This document shows positions 1 through 7,403 of a stretch of 64,000 nt of DNA, piece after piece. Every line of letters starts with the position of its first letter. Position 1 is the first letter of the stretch. The notes beneath the pieces are model-generated. The model was not told where the DNA came from. It searched no databases and worked only from the letters and a program-made list of their open reading frames with translations. The translations under genes and the position numbers were made by a program. This DNA is from JBMOUD01 sp049319665 (GTDB lineage Bacteria > Pseudomonadota > Gammaproteobacteria > Enterobacterales > Enterobacteriaceae): the NCBI RefSeq assembly GCF_049319665.1, contig NZ_JBMOUD010000001.1:62001-126000 (forward strand), read 5' to 3'.

Positions 1-22
1 AAGGTTTCCAAAAATAGAAAAT

Positions 23-913
23 ATGGACTGGAATGATCTACGTTATTTCCTGAGCGTGACCCGCACAGGCAGTCTGACCGGCGCGGCGGCTGCGTTGCAT
101 GTCAGCCAATCAACGGTCTCGAGGCGAATTACTGCGTTGGAAGAGAGTCTCGGTACTCAACTGTTTGTTCGTCACGCGACCGGGTATTTTCTGACCGACC
201 GGGGGCAGGATGTTTTACGCCGCGCTCAGGCGGTTGAAGACAGCATTATGGCGCTGGAAAAGGGATTAACGGGACTTGATAACAGTGCGAGCGGCGTTGT
301 TAGATTGGCCACCGCCGAAACTTTGGCTGTCAGTTTGATTATTCCGGCCTTACCCGAGTTTTCCGCACGCTACCCACATCTGTGTTTAGAGATCATTACC
401 AGTACGGATATGGTTGATTTACCCCGTTATGAGGCCGATCTGGCACTGCGTTTGGTACGCCCCTCGCATGGCAATCTGGTGATTCAAAAATTGGGATCAA
501 TGGCGTCTGCGGTATATGGATCTGTTGATTATCTGCGTCAGCATCCGCCAGAAGAAACTCCGCCCGTTGGCGGGCGTAGATTTGTGGTGTGGGATAAGTC
601 CTTCGCTCATTTACCGAGTGCCACGTGGCTGGCAGAGCGGGCTTATGATCTCAATCCCGCATTGGTGACAACCAGCGTTGCGGCGCAATATGCGGCGGTA
701 AAAGCGGGAATAGGCTTAGCGTTGCTGCCTTGTTTTTTAGCGGTAGAAAACGATGATTTGGTTCAAGTCATCCCATCTGAACAGGTATTTTCTGAGGATC
801 TTTGGCTGGTGACTCAGGCTGATTTACGGCAATCACTACGTATTCGTGTAGTCGCCGAGTTTCTCAAGGTATTGTTAGCTCGGCATCAGTCAGCATTCTC
901 TGACTTTGGTTAA
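23..913 (+). CDS. LysR-family transcriptional regulator
   Basis: A 296-residue LysR-type regulator. The N-terminal winged helix-turn-helix (about residues 3-62) carries the family signature: a first helix starting MDWNDLRYF, then AAAALHVSQSTVSRRITALEE-SLG. The rest fits a LysR substrate-binding domain with the usual two lobes. Length is normal for the family and the gene is complete. The ATG at 23 is the first possible start and has an A-rich leader. It converges on pepT (minus strand), and the two share a 12-bp-stem hairpin in the gap. Its effector and targets cannot be read from the sequence. LysR genes often control a divergent neighbour, which here would lie left of the window. Confidence 0.9.
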   Translation: MDWNDLRYFLSVTRTGSLTGAAAALHVSQSTVSRRITALEESLGTQLFVRHATGYFLTDRGQDVLRRAQAVEDSIMALEKGLTGLDNSASGVVRLATAETLAVSLIIPALPEFSARYPHLCLEIITSTDMVDLPRYEADLALRLVRPSHGNLVIQKLGSMASAVYGSVDYLRQHPPEETPPVGGRRFVVWDKSFAHLPSATWLAERAYDLNPALVTTSVAAQYAAVKAGIGLALLPCFLAVENDDLVQVIPSEQVFSEDLWLVTQADLRQSLRIRVVAEFLKVLLARHQSAFSDFG

Positions 914-935
914 TAGGCGCATGAATCATTATCTG

Positions 936-967
936 TTTATGCCAGCCGGCAAATTGGCTGGCATAAA
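936..967. terminator. Hairpin between convergent genes (likely bidirectional terminator)
   Basis: A perfect 12-bp stem (TTTATGCCAGCC pairs with GGCTGGCATAAA) around an 8-nt loop. It sits 23 bp after the LysR stop and 17 bp after the pepT stop. There is no long U-run on either side, so termination is inferred from position and stem strength. Confidence 0.6.
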
Positions 968-984
968 TCATCTCATGGCGACTC

Positions 985-2223
985 TCAGCCTTGCGTTTTC
1001 GCTGCCAACAGGCAGATTTGTTCGGTGAGCTCATAGGATTTGATAAATGAGTTCACCGGTAAGAATTCATATTTGGAATGGAAGTTGTGCGCACCGGTGA
1101 AGTAATTCGGCGTTAATAACCCTTTGGCCGACAGCGCGGCGCCGTCGGTGCCGCCACGCATTGGGATCACTTTTGGTTCAACGCCGATGGCTTCTAATCC
1201 GGCAAAAATCAGGTCAATCGCCCGGCGGTCTTCACCGATAGCGCTGCTGATGTTGCTGTAGATATCGCTAATACTTACCGCAACCTGCGCCGTAGGATAT
1301 TGATCGGCAATTATCTTGGCAACGTGCTCAATCTTCTGCTTACGGGCGGCAAAACTGGCACTGTCGAAATCGCGAATGCTGACTTTTAGTTTTGCTCCTT
1401 GCTGATTGGCACTGATATCGTTAAACCACACATAACCTTCGCGGCCTTCGGTATTTTCTGGCGTTTCCTGCCGGTCAAAATGGCTGATAAAGTCATGCGC
1501 CATCAATAGCGGGTTGACCAGTACGTTTTTGGCCGACATTGGATGAGCAGTGACCCCGGTAAAGGTGATATCGGCGGAGGCGGCATTGAAGTTTTCATAG
1601 ACGACTTCGCCCAGCTCACAACAGTCGATGGTATAGGCAAAATCGACGTCAAAGCGGCGTAGATCAAGCGCTTTGGCACCTCGCAGGCCAATCTCTTCAT
1701 CGGGCACAAAGGCGACAACGATATCGCCATATTGCTGCTCGTCAGTCAGGTTTTCCAGCAGGGTCATCACGACGGTTACCGCAGCTTTATTATCTGCGCC
1801 AAGTACGCTGGTACCATCACCGAAAATAATATCCTGACCTTTATAAGGCAGGATTTCTGGCCGTTCTGCGGTGCGTAACCAAATATCCTCGGCTTTATTT
1901 AGACACAAATCCTCACCGGTGAATGGCAAGATTTGCGGGTGGATATGCGGGCTTAACCCAACATCGACGGTATCAATATGGGTGATAAAACCAATACGTG
2001 GCCCACCCATTTTTGTACCAGGCTTGCGAGCGGTCACCGTCGCATAATTATCAATTTCGATATCGACTAAGCCCAGCGTGTGTAACTCTTGCGCCAGCAG
2101 TGCGGCCATATCGTGCTGGCTTGGCGTGCTGGGTAAGGTTGTCGCGCTGGCATCACTTTGTGAAGAGATCGCCAGATAACGGAAGAAGCGGTCGGTGAGT
2201 TGTTTTGCGAGTGGTGTCGGCAT
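985..2223 (-). CDS. pepT: Peptidase T (tripeptide aminopeptidase)
   Basis: A 412-residue M20-family zinc peptidase that removes the N-terminal residue of tripeptides in the cytoplasm. Visible metal-site motifs: GFITHIDT (His82, Asp84), LGADNKAA (bridging Asp), DEEIG (catalytic and metal Glu), DCCELGE, and the C-terminal FHSKYEF His. The middle holds the M20 dimerisation domain. Length matches enterobacterial PepT. The divergent neighbour, 130 bp away, is a dipeptide-binding protein, so the pair looks like a peptide-uptake and hydrolysis unit. PepT is anaerobically (FNR) induced in Salmonella; I see no clear FNR box in the 123-bp gap here. Confidence 0.95.
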   Translation of the reverse strand: MPTPLAKQLTDRFFRYLAISSQSDASATTLPSTPSQHDMAALLAQELHTLGLVDIEIDNYATVTARKPGTKMGGPRIGFITHIDTVDVGLSPHIHPQILPFTGEDLCLNKAEDIWLRTAERPEILPYKGQDIIFGDGTSVLGADNKAAVTVVMTLLENLTDEQQYGDIVVAFVPDEEIGLRGAKALDLRRFDVDFAYTIDCCELGEVVYENFNAASADITFTGVTAHPMSAKNVLVNPLLMAHDFISHFDRQETPENTEGREGYVWFNDISANQQGAKLKVSIRDFDSASFAARKQKIEHVAKIIADQYPTAQVAVSISDIYSNISSAIGEDRRAIDLIFAGLEAIGVEPKVIPMRGGTDGAALSAKGLLTPNYFTGAHNFHSKYEFLPVNSFIKSYELTEQICLLAAKTQG

Positions 2224-2349
2224 CTTAGTTCTCTAAATAATATTTTTATATAGCGCGGAATATTGCCAAGTGTTGCTTGGATGTTAATCTATTTTTCTTC
2301 AGGTGTCTGATGAAATAAATCTATAAACATTCGCTGACAGGGAATAATG

Positions 2350-3942
2350 ATGACAAGAAAAATAACAAAACTGAGCTTAGGGCTGCTGGCCTTAAGCATG
2401 ATGGCAGGGGCGTCGGCAAAAACGCTGGTCTACTGTTCAGAAGGCTCGCCAGAGTTGTTCAACCCTCAACTCTATACCGCGGGAACCTCGGTTGATGCCA
2501 GTGCGGTACCTATCTATAACCGCTTGGTCGATTTCAAAGCAGGCACCACAGATCTTATCCCGAGTCTGGCGGAAAGTTGGGATATCAGCCCTGATGGCAA
2601 AACCTATACTTTTCATTTGCGCAAAGGGGTGAAGTTTCAGAGCAATAAACTTTTCACGCCAACCCGCGACTTCAATGCTGATGACGTGATTTTCTCGTTT
2701 ATGCGCCAGAAGGATCCCAACAACCCTTACCACAACGTCTCTAACGGCACCTATCTCAATTTTAGTAGCCTGGATATGGCTAACTTGATCGGCAGCATCG
2801 ATAAAGTGGATGATTATACGGTACGCTTCAATCTTTCCCGTCCTGAAGCACCATTTATCGCCGATCTTAGCTGGTATTTCGCCTCAATTTTATCCGCGCA
2901 ATACGCAGATGCCATGCTTAAAGCCGGTACGCCGGAGAAGGTTGATTTGCAACCAATTGGTACCGGGCCATTTGAGCTGGTGCAGTACCAAAAAGATACC
3001 CGTATCTTGTATCAAGCCTTCCCTGAATATTGGCAGGGTAAATCCAAGATTGACCGCTTGGTGTATAGCATCACGCCAGATGCCTCAATACGTATGGCGA
3101 AGCTGGAGAAAAACGAGTGCCAGGTAATGCCATTCCCGAATCCGGCAGACCTCGATCGTTTACGCGCCAATAAAGACATTAACTTGATGAGTAAATCAGG
3201 GTTAAACACCGGATTCCTGTCATTCAATACTCAAAAGAAGCCGCTGGATAATGTGAAAGTGCGCCAGGCGCTGACTATGGCAATAAATAAAGCGGCGATT
3301 ATTGATGCGGTATTTCATGGCACCGGCACGGTAGCTAAAAACCTGCTGCCACCGGGAGTATGGAGTGCAGATGATGCCATCGCTGACTACCCTTACTCGT
3401 CGGAAAAAGCCAAAGCCTTGTTAGCGGAAGCGGGTTACCCGAATGGTTTTGATATCGACCTGTGGGCAATGCCGGTACAACGGCCTTATAACCCTAATGC
3501 ACGTCGTATGGCCGAGATGATTCAGGCAGACTGGGCGAAAATTGGCGTTAAAGCGCATATCATTAGCTATGAATGGGGCGAATACCAAACCCGTATCCGC
3601 AATGGTGAACATCAGGCCGCGCTGATGGGCTGGACCACAGCGAATGGCGACCCAGATAACTTCTTTGGCCCGCTGTTTACCTGTAAAGCAGCGCAAGGTG
3701 GTTCCAACTCAGCCAAATGGTGTTACCCGCCGTTTGATAAGTTGATCAGTGAAGCTAAAGAAACCACCGATCATCAAAAGCGTGTTGAGTTATATCAGCA
3801 AGCCCAACAAATGATGCACGATCAAGCGCCAGCGGTCATGATTGCCCACTCGACAATCTTTGAGCCTGTACGCAAAGAGGTCACCGGCTATGAAGTCGAC
3901 CCGTTCGGGAAACATATTTTTTATCAAACCGATATAAAGTAG
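2350..3942 (+). CDS. Periplasmic dipeptide-binding protein, DppA-like
   Basis: A 530-residue SBP family 5 protein close to E. coli DppA over its full length. A signal peptide (basic start, LGLLALSMMAGASA, cleavage before KTLVYCSEGSPE) sends it to the periplasm. Family landmarks include NPQLYTAG, a YTFHLRKGVKF segment, PIGTGPF, LWAMPVQRPYNPNARRMAEM and WTTANGDPDNFF. ATG codons lie at 2347 and 2350; the second sits 6 nt after an AGGGA ribosome site and is preferred. No dppBCDF genes follow, so it is an orphan binding protein that must borrow a permease encoded elsewhere. It is divergent from pepT. A haem- or other-peptide-binding paralogue is possible, so no symbol is given. Confidence 0.9.
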   Translation: MTRKITKLSLGLLALSMMAGASAKTLVYCSEGSPELFNPQLYTAGTSVDASAVPIYNRLVDFKAGTTDLIPSLAESWDISPDGKTYTFHLRKGVKFQSNKLFTPTRDFNADDVIFSFMRQKDPNNPYHNVSNGTYLNFSSLDMANLIGSIDKVDDYTVRFNLSRPEAPFIADLSWYFASILSAQYADAMLKAGTPEKVDLQPIGTGPFELVQYQKDTRILYQAFPEYWQGKSKIDRLVYSITPDASIRMAKLEKNECQVMPFPNPADLDRLRANKDINLMSKSGLNTGFLSFNTQKKPLDNVKVRQALTMAINKAAIIDAVFHGTGTVAKNLLPPGVWSADDAIADYPYSSEKAKALLAEAGYPNGFDIDLWAMPVQRPYNPNARRMAEMIQADWAKIGVKAHIISYEWGEYQTRIRNGEHQAALMGWTTANGDPDNFFGPLFTCKAAQGGSNSAKWCYPPFDKLISEAKETTDHQKRVELYQQAQQMMHDQAPAVMIAHSTIFEPVRKEVTGYEVDPFGKHIFYQTDIK

Positions 3943-4070
3943 CCAGACCGGGCTTGGGGTGGTTTTTCAAGCAATGACCGTGCTTGATACGGTTTGGTAA
4001 AATCTTAGAATAGTGAATGTTTCGGTTTGCTCAAGTATAGCGATTACTTTGGCATTGTAGCCGAAACCGA

Positions 4071-4098
4071 CCGAAGGGTTCAGGGCGGAACCCTTCGG
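4071..4098. other. Left outer hairpin of repeat copy A
   Basis: Stem CCGAAGGGTTC pairs perfectly with GAACCCTTCGG across a 6-nt loop. The equivalent hairpins in other copies have different stem sequences. Confidence 0.8.
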
Positions 4099-4298
4099 CA
4101 TCCCGCGACTTTTCAATGTGTGATACCGGATTCCAATTAGGCTATGTTTCAGGTGCCGCTGCGACAGGCGCAAATTTCATGGCTCCGCCATCCCTTCCTC
4201 GGATTCGAGCCAGCTCAATAAACACTTCGCTGTCTCTCCACCGCTCGTCAGTGAAATTTTGAGTGCGCCTCAATGGTTTTTTAAGTTCAAAAGATAAA

Positions 4299-4346
4299 CT
4301 GCCTCTGCCTCTGCCTCTGCCTCTGCCTCTGCCTCTGCCTCTGCCT
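4299..4346. repeat. Hexanucleotide microsatellite (CTGCCT)x8
   Basis: Eight uninterrupted CTGCCT units in the loop of repeat copy A. Read as protein it gives Leu-Pro repeats on one strand and Arg-Gly repeats on the other, but neither frame looks like a real gene. Copy C lacks the tract, so it arose by expansion in this copy. Confidence 0.95.
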
Positions 4347-4538
4347 TTGAACTTGACCTTAAAAGCCGCTAAGCGCACTCAAAATGCCACCGGTAGAGTG
4401 GTGAAAGACAATGGAATTATCGTTGGCTTGAACCCGGAGACGGGGAGCCTGGAAGGCTGGCATTTGCGCGATAACGGAAGTGACTGAAACATGGCCTCCG
4501 CTGGATCGGATGCTAATGTATTAAAAGGGCTGGAGATC

Positions 4539-4569
4539 CATAAGAGGAAAGCCCACTTTTCCTCTTATG
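4539..4569. other. Right outer hairpin of repeat copy A
   Basis: Stem CATAAGAGGAAA pairs perfectly (12 bp) with TTTCCTCTTATG across a 7-nt loop. Copy B keeps the same hairpin at 6198-6228. Confidence 0.8.
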
Positions 4570-4702
4570 TCGGTTCGGACTGCAAGGTCACATTGAACAC
4601 TGCATTTAAAGAACCGAAATATTCACGATGCCGGTTTTAATAAAACCCTACCAAGCTTGGTTAAGCTTGAAAAAAACGTACAATCGCTGTCTAGATTGAA
4701 TA

Positions 4703-4740
4703 AACCGAAATCTTCACCGTTTCCCGGTTTTACAAAACCG
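4703..4740 (+). repeat. Extra fragment of the repeat's right end
   Basis: This 38-bp stretch (AACCGAAAT-CTTCACCG-...-CGGTTTTA-C-AAAACC) is a diverged duplicate of the right terminus of copy A at 4612-4648. It lies just upstream of the monooxygenase start, so the gene's leader and probably its promoter are made of repeat-derived DNA. Confidence 0.6.
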
Positions 4741-4763
4741 AAGCAATATTGATTGGGCACTTA

Positions 4764-5972
4764 ATGATCTATAGCGAGAAAGCATCTGCAACCGCGGCAA
4801 TTGCAATAACACCTGAGTTTTATCCGTTTGTTATCGTCGGTGCCGGGCTGGGTGGGCTAACGTTGGCACGTATTCTGCAAAAACACGGGATGGCTGTCGT
4901 TATTTTCGAAGCGGATATTGCTCGAGATGCTCGCGGTCAGGGTGGTTCGCTTGATATGCATGTTGAATCGGGACAACTGGCGCTTAGGGAAGCGGGATTG
5001 GAGAATGCGTTTCGGGCGATTGCTCGTCCTGAAGGGCAGGGACTGCGTATTGTCGACAAGGCAGGTCTTGTGTATTGGCAGGAGAGCGCCGATCCCAGCA
5101 GTACGCCAGATAATTTTGAGCGGCCAGAAGTGGATCGCGCCAAGCTTCGTGATCTATTACTCGATTCTTTACATCCTGGCACGGTGCGTTGGGGGCATAA
5201 GCTCACGGCCAGTGAGATTGCTGTCAGCGGTGGTCATTTGCTTCATTTCGACAATGGCTTACGTATCCATGCTGGTACTTTGGTAGGGGCAGACGGGGCG
5301 TGGTCACGCGTTCGCGCGCTTTTGTCTGATGTTAATCCCCATTATACCGGTGTGAGCTTTGTCGAAATTGGTATTCCTGATGCTGAACATCGTCATCCAG
5401 AAATAGCTGAAATGGTTGGACTAGGTTCTTTTTGCGCCCTGTCTGACAACAAAGGGTTAATGGCACAGCGTAATGGCGATGGTCGAATACGAATTTATAT
5501 TGCGCTGCGACTTCCTGAGGAGGCTTTAGCGGCATTAAACCTCCCGCTCGACCAACCTGAAGAAGCACGCAATGCACTACTGGCGCTGTTCTCTGATTGG
5601 GCGACGCATTTAACTAATCTGATCCGTGTTTGTGACGACAGTTTCCAACTGCGTCCTATTAACATGTTGCCTGTTGGGCTGACTTGGCGTAGCCGACCGG
5701 ATGTAACGGTGATAGGCGATGCCGCGCACCTGATGTCACCCTTTGCCGGTGAAGGCGCAAACCTTGCGATGCTTGATGCCGTGGAATTAGCCCGTGCTGT
5801 GCTAAATGCCGATGACTATGCCGAGGCTATTAGCATCTATGAAGCCAAGATGTTTGCCTATTCCAAACCCGCTGCCGAGCAAAGCGATGCTAATCTGGAT
5901 TTATGTATCTCAGAGGATGGGGCTAAACAAATGGCCGCTCTAATGAATGAAATGAATCAAGAGCGAGATTAG
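4764..5972 (+). CDS. FAD-dependent monooxygenase, TetX-like
   Basis: A 402-residue class A flavoprotein hydroxylase. The Rossmann dinucleotide motif GAGLGG (residues 26-31) is followed by a GGSLDMH segment and RPEVDRAKLRDLL. The second FAD motif, GDAAHLMSPFAGEGAN (residues 318-333), is next to a C-terminal helix region. This layout and the spacing of GG-LD-H, the Asp-Arg motif and GDAAHLM-PFAG match TetX-type flavin monooxygenases, although many relatives act on unknown aromatic or polyketide substrates. ATG 4764 is preferred over an in-frame TTG at 4749; neither has a strong ribosome site. The gene stands alone, bracketed by repeat copies A and B in the same orientation, as expected of an acquired or duplicated cassette. 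Substrate unknown. Confidence 0.8.
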   Translation: MIYSEKASATAAIAITPEFYPFVIVGAGLGGLTLARILQKHGMAVVIFEADIARDARGQGGSLDMHVESGQLALREAGLENAFRAIARPEGQGLRIVDKAGLVYWQESADPSSTPDNFERPEVDRAKLRDLLLDSLHPGTVRWGHKLTASEIAVSGGHLLHFDNGLRIHAGTLVGADGAWSRVRALLSDVNPHYTGVSFVEIGIPDAEHRHPEIAEMVGLGSFCALSDNKGLMAQRNGDGRIRIYIALRLPEEALAALNLPLDQPEEARNALLALFSDWATHLTNLIRVCDDSFQLRPINMLPVGLTWRSRPDVTVIGDAAHLMSPFAGEGANLAMLDAVELARAVLNADDYAEAISIYEAKMFAYSKPAAEQSDANLDLCISEDGAKQMAALMNEMNQERD

Positions 5973-5982
5973 GACGATTTAT

Positions 5983-6330
5983 CAAGCAATAACTGTGCTT
6001 GATACAGTTTGGGAAAATCTTAGAGCTGCGAATGTTTCGGTTTATACCGGGCGGAACCCTTCGGCATCCCTCGCCTTTTCAATGTGTTATACAGGATTTC
6101 AATTAGGCTATGTTTCAGGTGCCGCTGCGATAACGGAAGTGACTGAAACATGGATTCCACTGGATCGGATGCTAATGTATTAAAAGGGCTGGAGATTCAT
6201 AAGAGGAAAGCCCATTTTTCCTCTTATGTCGGTTCGGACAGTAAGGCCACATTGAACGCCGCATTTAAAGAACCGAAATTTACACCATTCCGGTTTTAAT
6301 AAAACCCTACCAAGCTTGGTTAAGCTTGAA
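5983..6330 (+). repeat. Structured dyad-symmetric repeat, copy B (internally deleted)
   Basis: Aligns with both ends of copy A but lacks two internal stretches. The first removes one arm of the left hairpin. The second, about 330 bp, joins CCGCTGCGA directly to TAACGGAAGTGACTGAAAC and removes both long arms and the hexamer tract. A GCGA tetranucleotide occurs at both ends of the missing segment in copy A, consistent with a short-homology deletion. The right hairpin (6198-6228) is intact. It fills the gap between the monooxygenase and yfcH. Confidence 0.8.
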
Positions 6331-6368
6331 CATTGAAATTTTCGCCGCCAGTGAGGCTCTGCCTGGCC

Positions 6369-7262
6369 TCAAACTAAAACGTTCTCCAGCGCTAGCTTCA
6401 ACTCTGAATATTGAAATACAAACCCGGCGTCTTCTAATCGCCGCGGGATTGCCCGCTGACCTCCCAGTACCAATATCGCTGATTCGCCCATGAGCAGGCG
6501 TACTGCGCTGGCGGGAACACGCATAAAGGCTGGGCGATGTAGCACTTCCCCTAATGTTGCGCTGAACTGTTCATTATGCGAGGGATAGGGAGAAACCAGA
6601 TTGAATGGACCGTTTAAGGTTTCATGGGTTAGTAGAAAAATAATAGCATTGACCATATCGTCGATATGGATCCACGGCATATATTGTTGACCGTCGCCGA
6701 AAGGCCCACCGAGACCTACGCGAAATGGCAGACTCATTTTTGCCAGCGCACCGCCTTTGGCCAGAACGATGCCGGTACGCAACAGGCAAACGCGGGTTTT
6801 ATCGCTTTCGGCCGCCAGAGCTAAGGCTTCCCAACGATCGCAAAGCTGCCAGGTAAATTGCTTATTTGGCGGCTCGTCTTCGGCAACCACCGATTGCCCT
6901 TGATCGCCGTAATAGCCCACCGCTGAACCCGAAATCAATACCGCTGGCGGTTTTTTACTGGCGTTAATCAACTGAGCGAGTCGCTCAGTAAGCTGCCAGC
7001 GACTGTGGCACAGTTTGTGTTTTTGTTCTTTCGTCCAGCGCTTATCGGCAATAGGTTCGCCGGCCAGATTAATCACGGCATCAAAACCATCGAGCGATGT
7101 TTTATCCGCCAGGGTGTGCCACAGCGTAACACTGGCACCAAGTATCTTTTGTGCTCGCTCTGGCGTACGCGTTAACGCGGTAATTTGATGGGATTGACTG
7201 AGGAGTTGCTCAGTGAGTTTGCGTCCGATAAGCCCGGTCGCACCGGTTATCAAAATCTGCAT
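6369..7262 (-). CDS. yfcH: SDR-family epimerase-like protein YfcH
   Basis: A 297-residue member of the TIGR01777 branch of extended short-chain dehydrogenases. The N-terminal NAD(P)-binding motif is TGATGLIG (residues 6-13), followed by INLAGEPIADKRW, ISGSAVGYYGDQG and the C-terminal DUF1731-type segment ending RRLEDAGFVFQY. Length matches E. coli YfcH. ATG 7262 is chosen over an upstream in-frame ATG at 7280 because AGGAAGG lies just before it and the protein then begins directly with the nucleotide-binding strand. The reaction is unknown. In E. coli folX sits between yfcH and yfcG; here it is absent and the two genes are separated by a terminator. Confidence 0.9.
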   Translation of the reverse strand: MQILITGATGLIGRKLTEQLLSQSHQITALTRTPERAQKILGASVTLWHTLADKTSLDGFDAVINLAGEPIADKRWTKEQKHKLCHSRWQLTERLAQLINASKKPPAVLISGSAVGYYGDQGQSVVAEDEPPNKQFTWQLCDRWEALALAAESDKTRVCLLRTGIVLAKGGALAKMSLPFRVGLGGPFGDGQQYMPWIHIDDMVNAIIFLLTHETLNGPFNLVSPYPSHNEQFSATLGEVLHRPAFMRVPASAVRLLMGESAILVLGGQRAIPRRLEDAGFVFQYSELKLALENVLV

Positions 7263-7358
7263 AATCACCTTCCTGAACATGAGTTAACATAAATTTAACC
7301 TTATACATCAGCATAGCTGAATGTAGATGTTTTACATGACAATCAGAAGGGGGCTCGC

Positions 7359-7391
7359 AAAAAAAAGTCCACCAACGAGTCGCCGGTGGAC
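7359..7391 (-). terminator. Rho-independent terminator of yfcG
   Basis: On the minus strand, GTCCACC pairs with GGTGGAC around an 11-nt loop and is followed by eight T residues. It lies 12 bp after the yfcG stop. Confidence 0.9.
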
Positions 7392-7403
7392 GAGGTATTG
7401 AGC

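Larger units (their letters stand above)
3968..4671 (+). repeat. Structured dyad-symmetric repeat, copy A (full length)
   Basis: About 700 bp of non-coding DNA present again at 5983-6330 (internally deleted) and in reverse orientation at 40150-40786. It is organised symmetrically. A perfect 11-bp hairpin (4071-4098) is followed 45 bp later by an arm (4144-4268) and a central loop. The inverted second arm (4373-4492) follows, and 46 bp further on a perfect 12-bp hairpin (4539-4569). The arms match imperfectly: ATGTTTCAG pairs with CTGAAACAT at the outer edge, TTTTGAGTGCGC with GCGCACTCAAAA at the inner edge. Short reading frames inside are interrupted differently in each copy. No transposase is encoded. 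I do not recognise the family; it resembles a MITE or a structured-RNA locus. It fills the whole gap between the DppA-like gene and the monooxygenase. Confidence 0.8.

Noticed and set aside
4299..4346. Possible CRISPR or other spacer array
   Set aside because: Units are 6 bp, contiguous and without spacers. No cas genes or other arrays are present in the window.
4142..4487. Two overlapping small frames with Arg-Gly or Leu-Pro repeats inside repeat copy A
   Set aside because: They are the two strands of the CTGCCT tract. Frames are not conserved in copies B and C and neither has a ribosome site.
4764..5972. Calling the monooxygenase a tetracycline-resistance gene
   Set aside because: Motif layout is TetX-like, but sequence similarity in the substrate domain could not be measured and most homologues do not inactivate tetracyclines.
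5995..6183. A 62-codon frame in repeat copy B
   Set aside because: It spans the deletion junction of the repeat; the equivalent frame in copy A is interrupted. Non-coding repeat DNA is the better reading.
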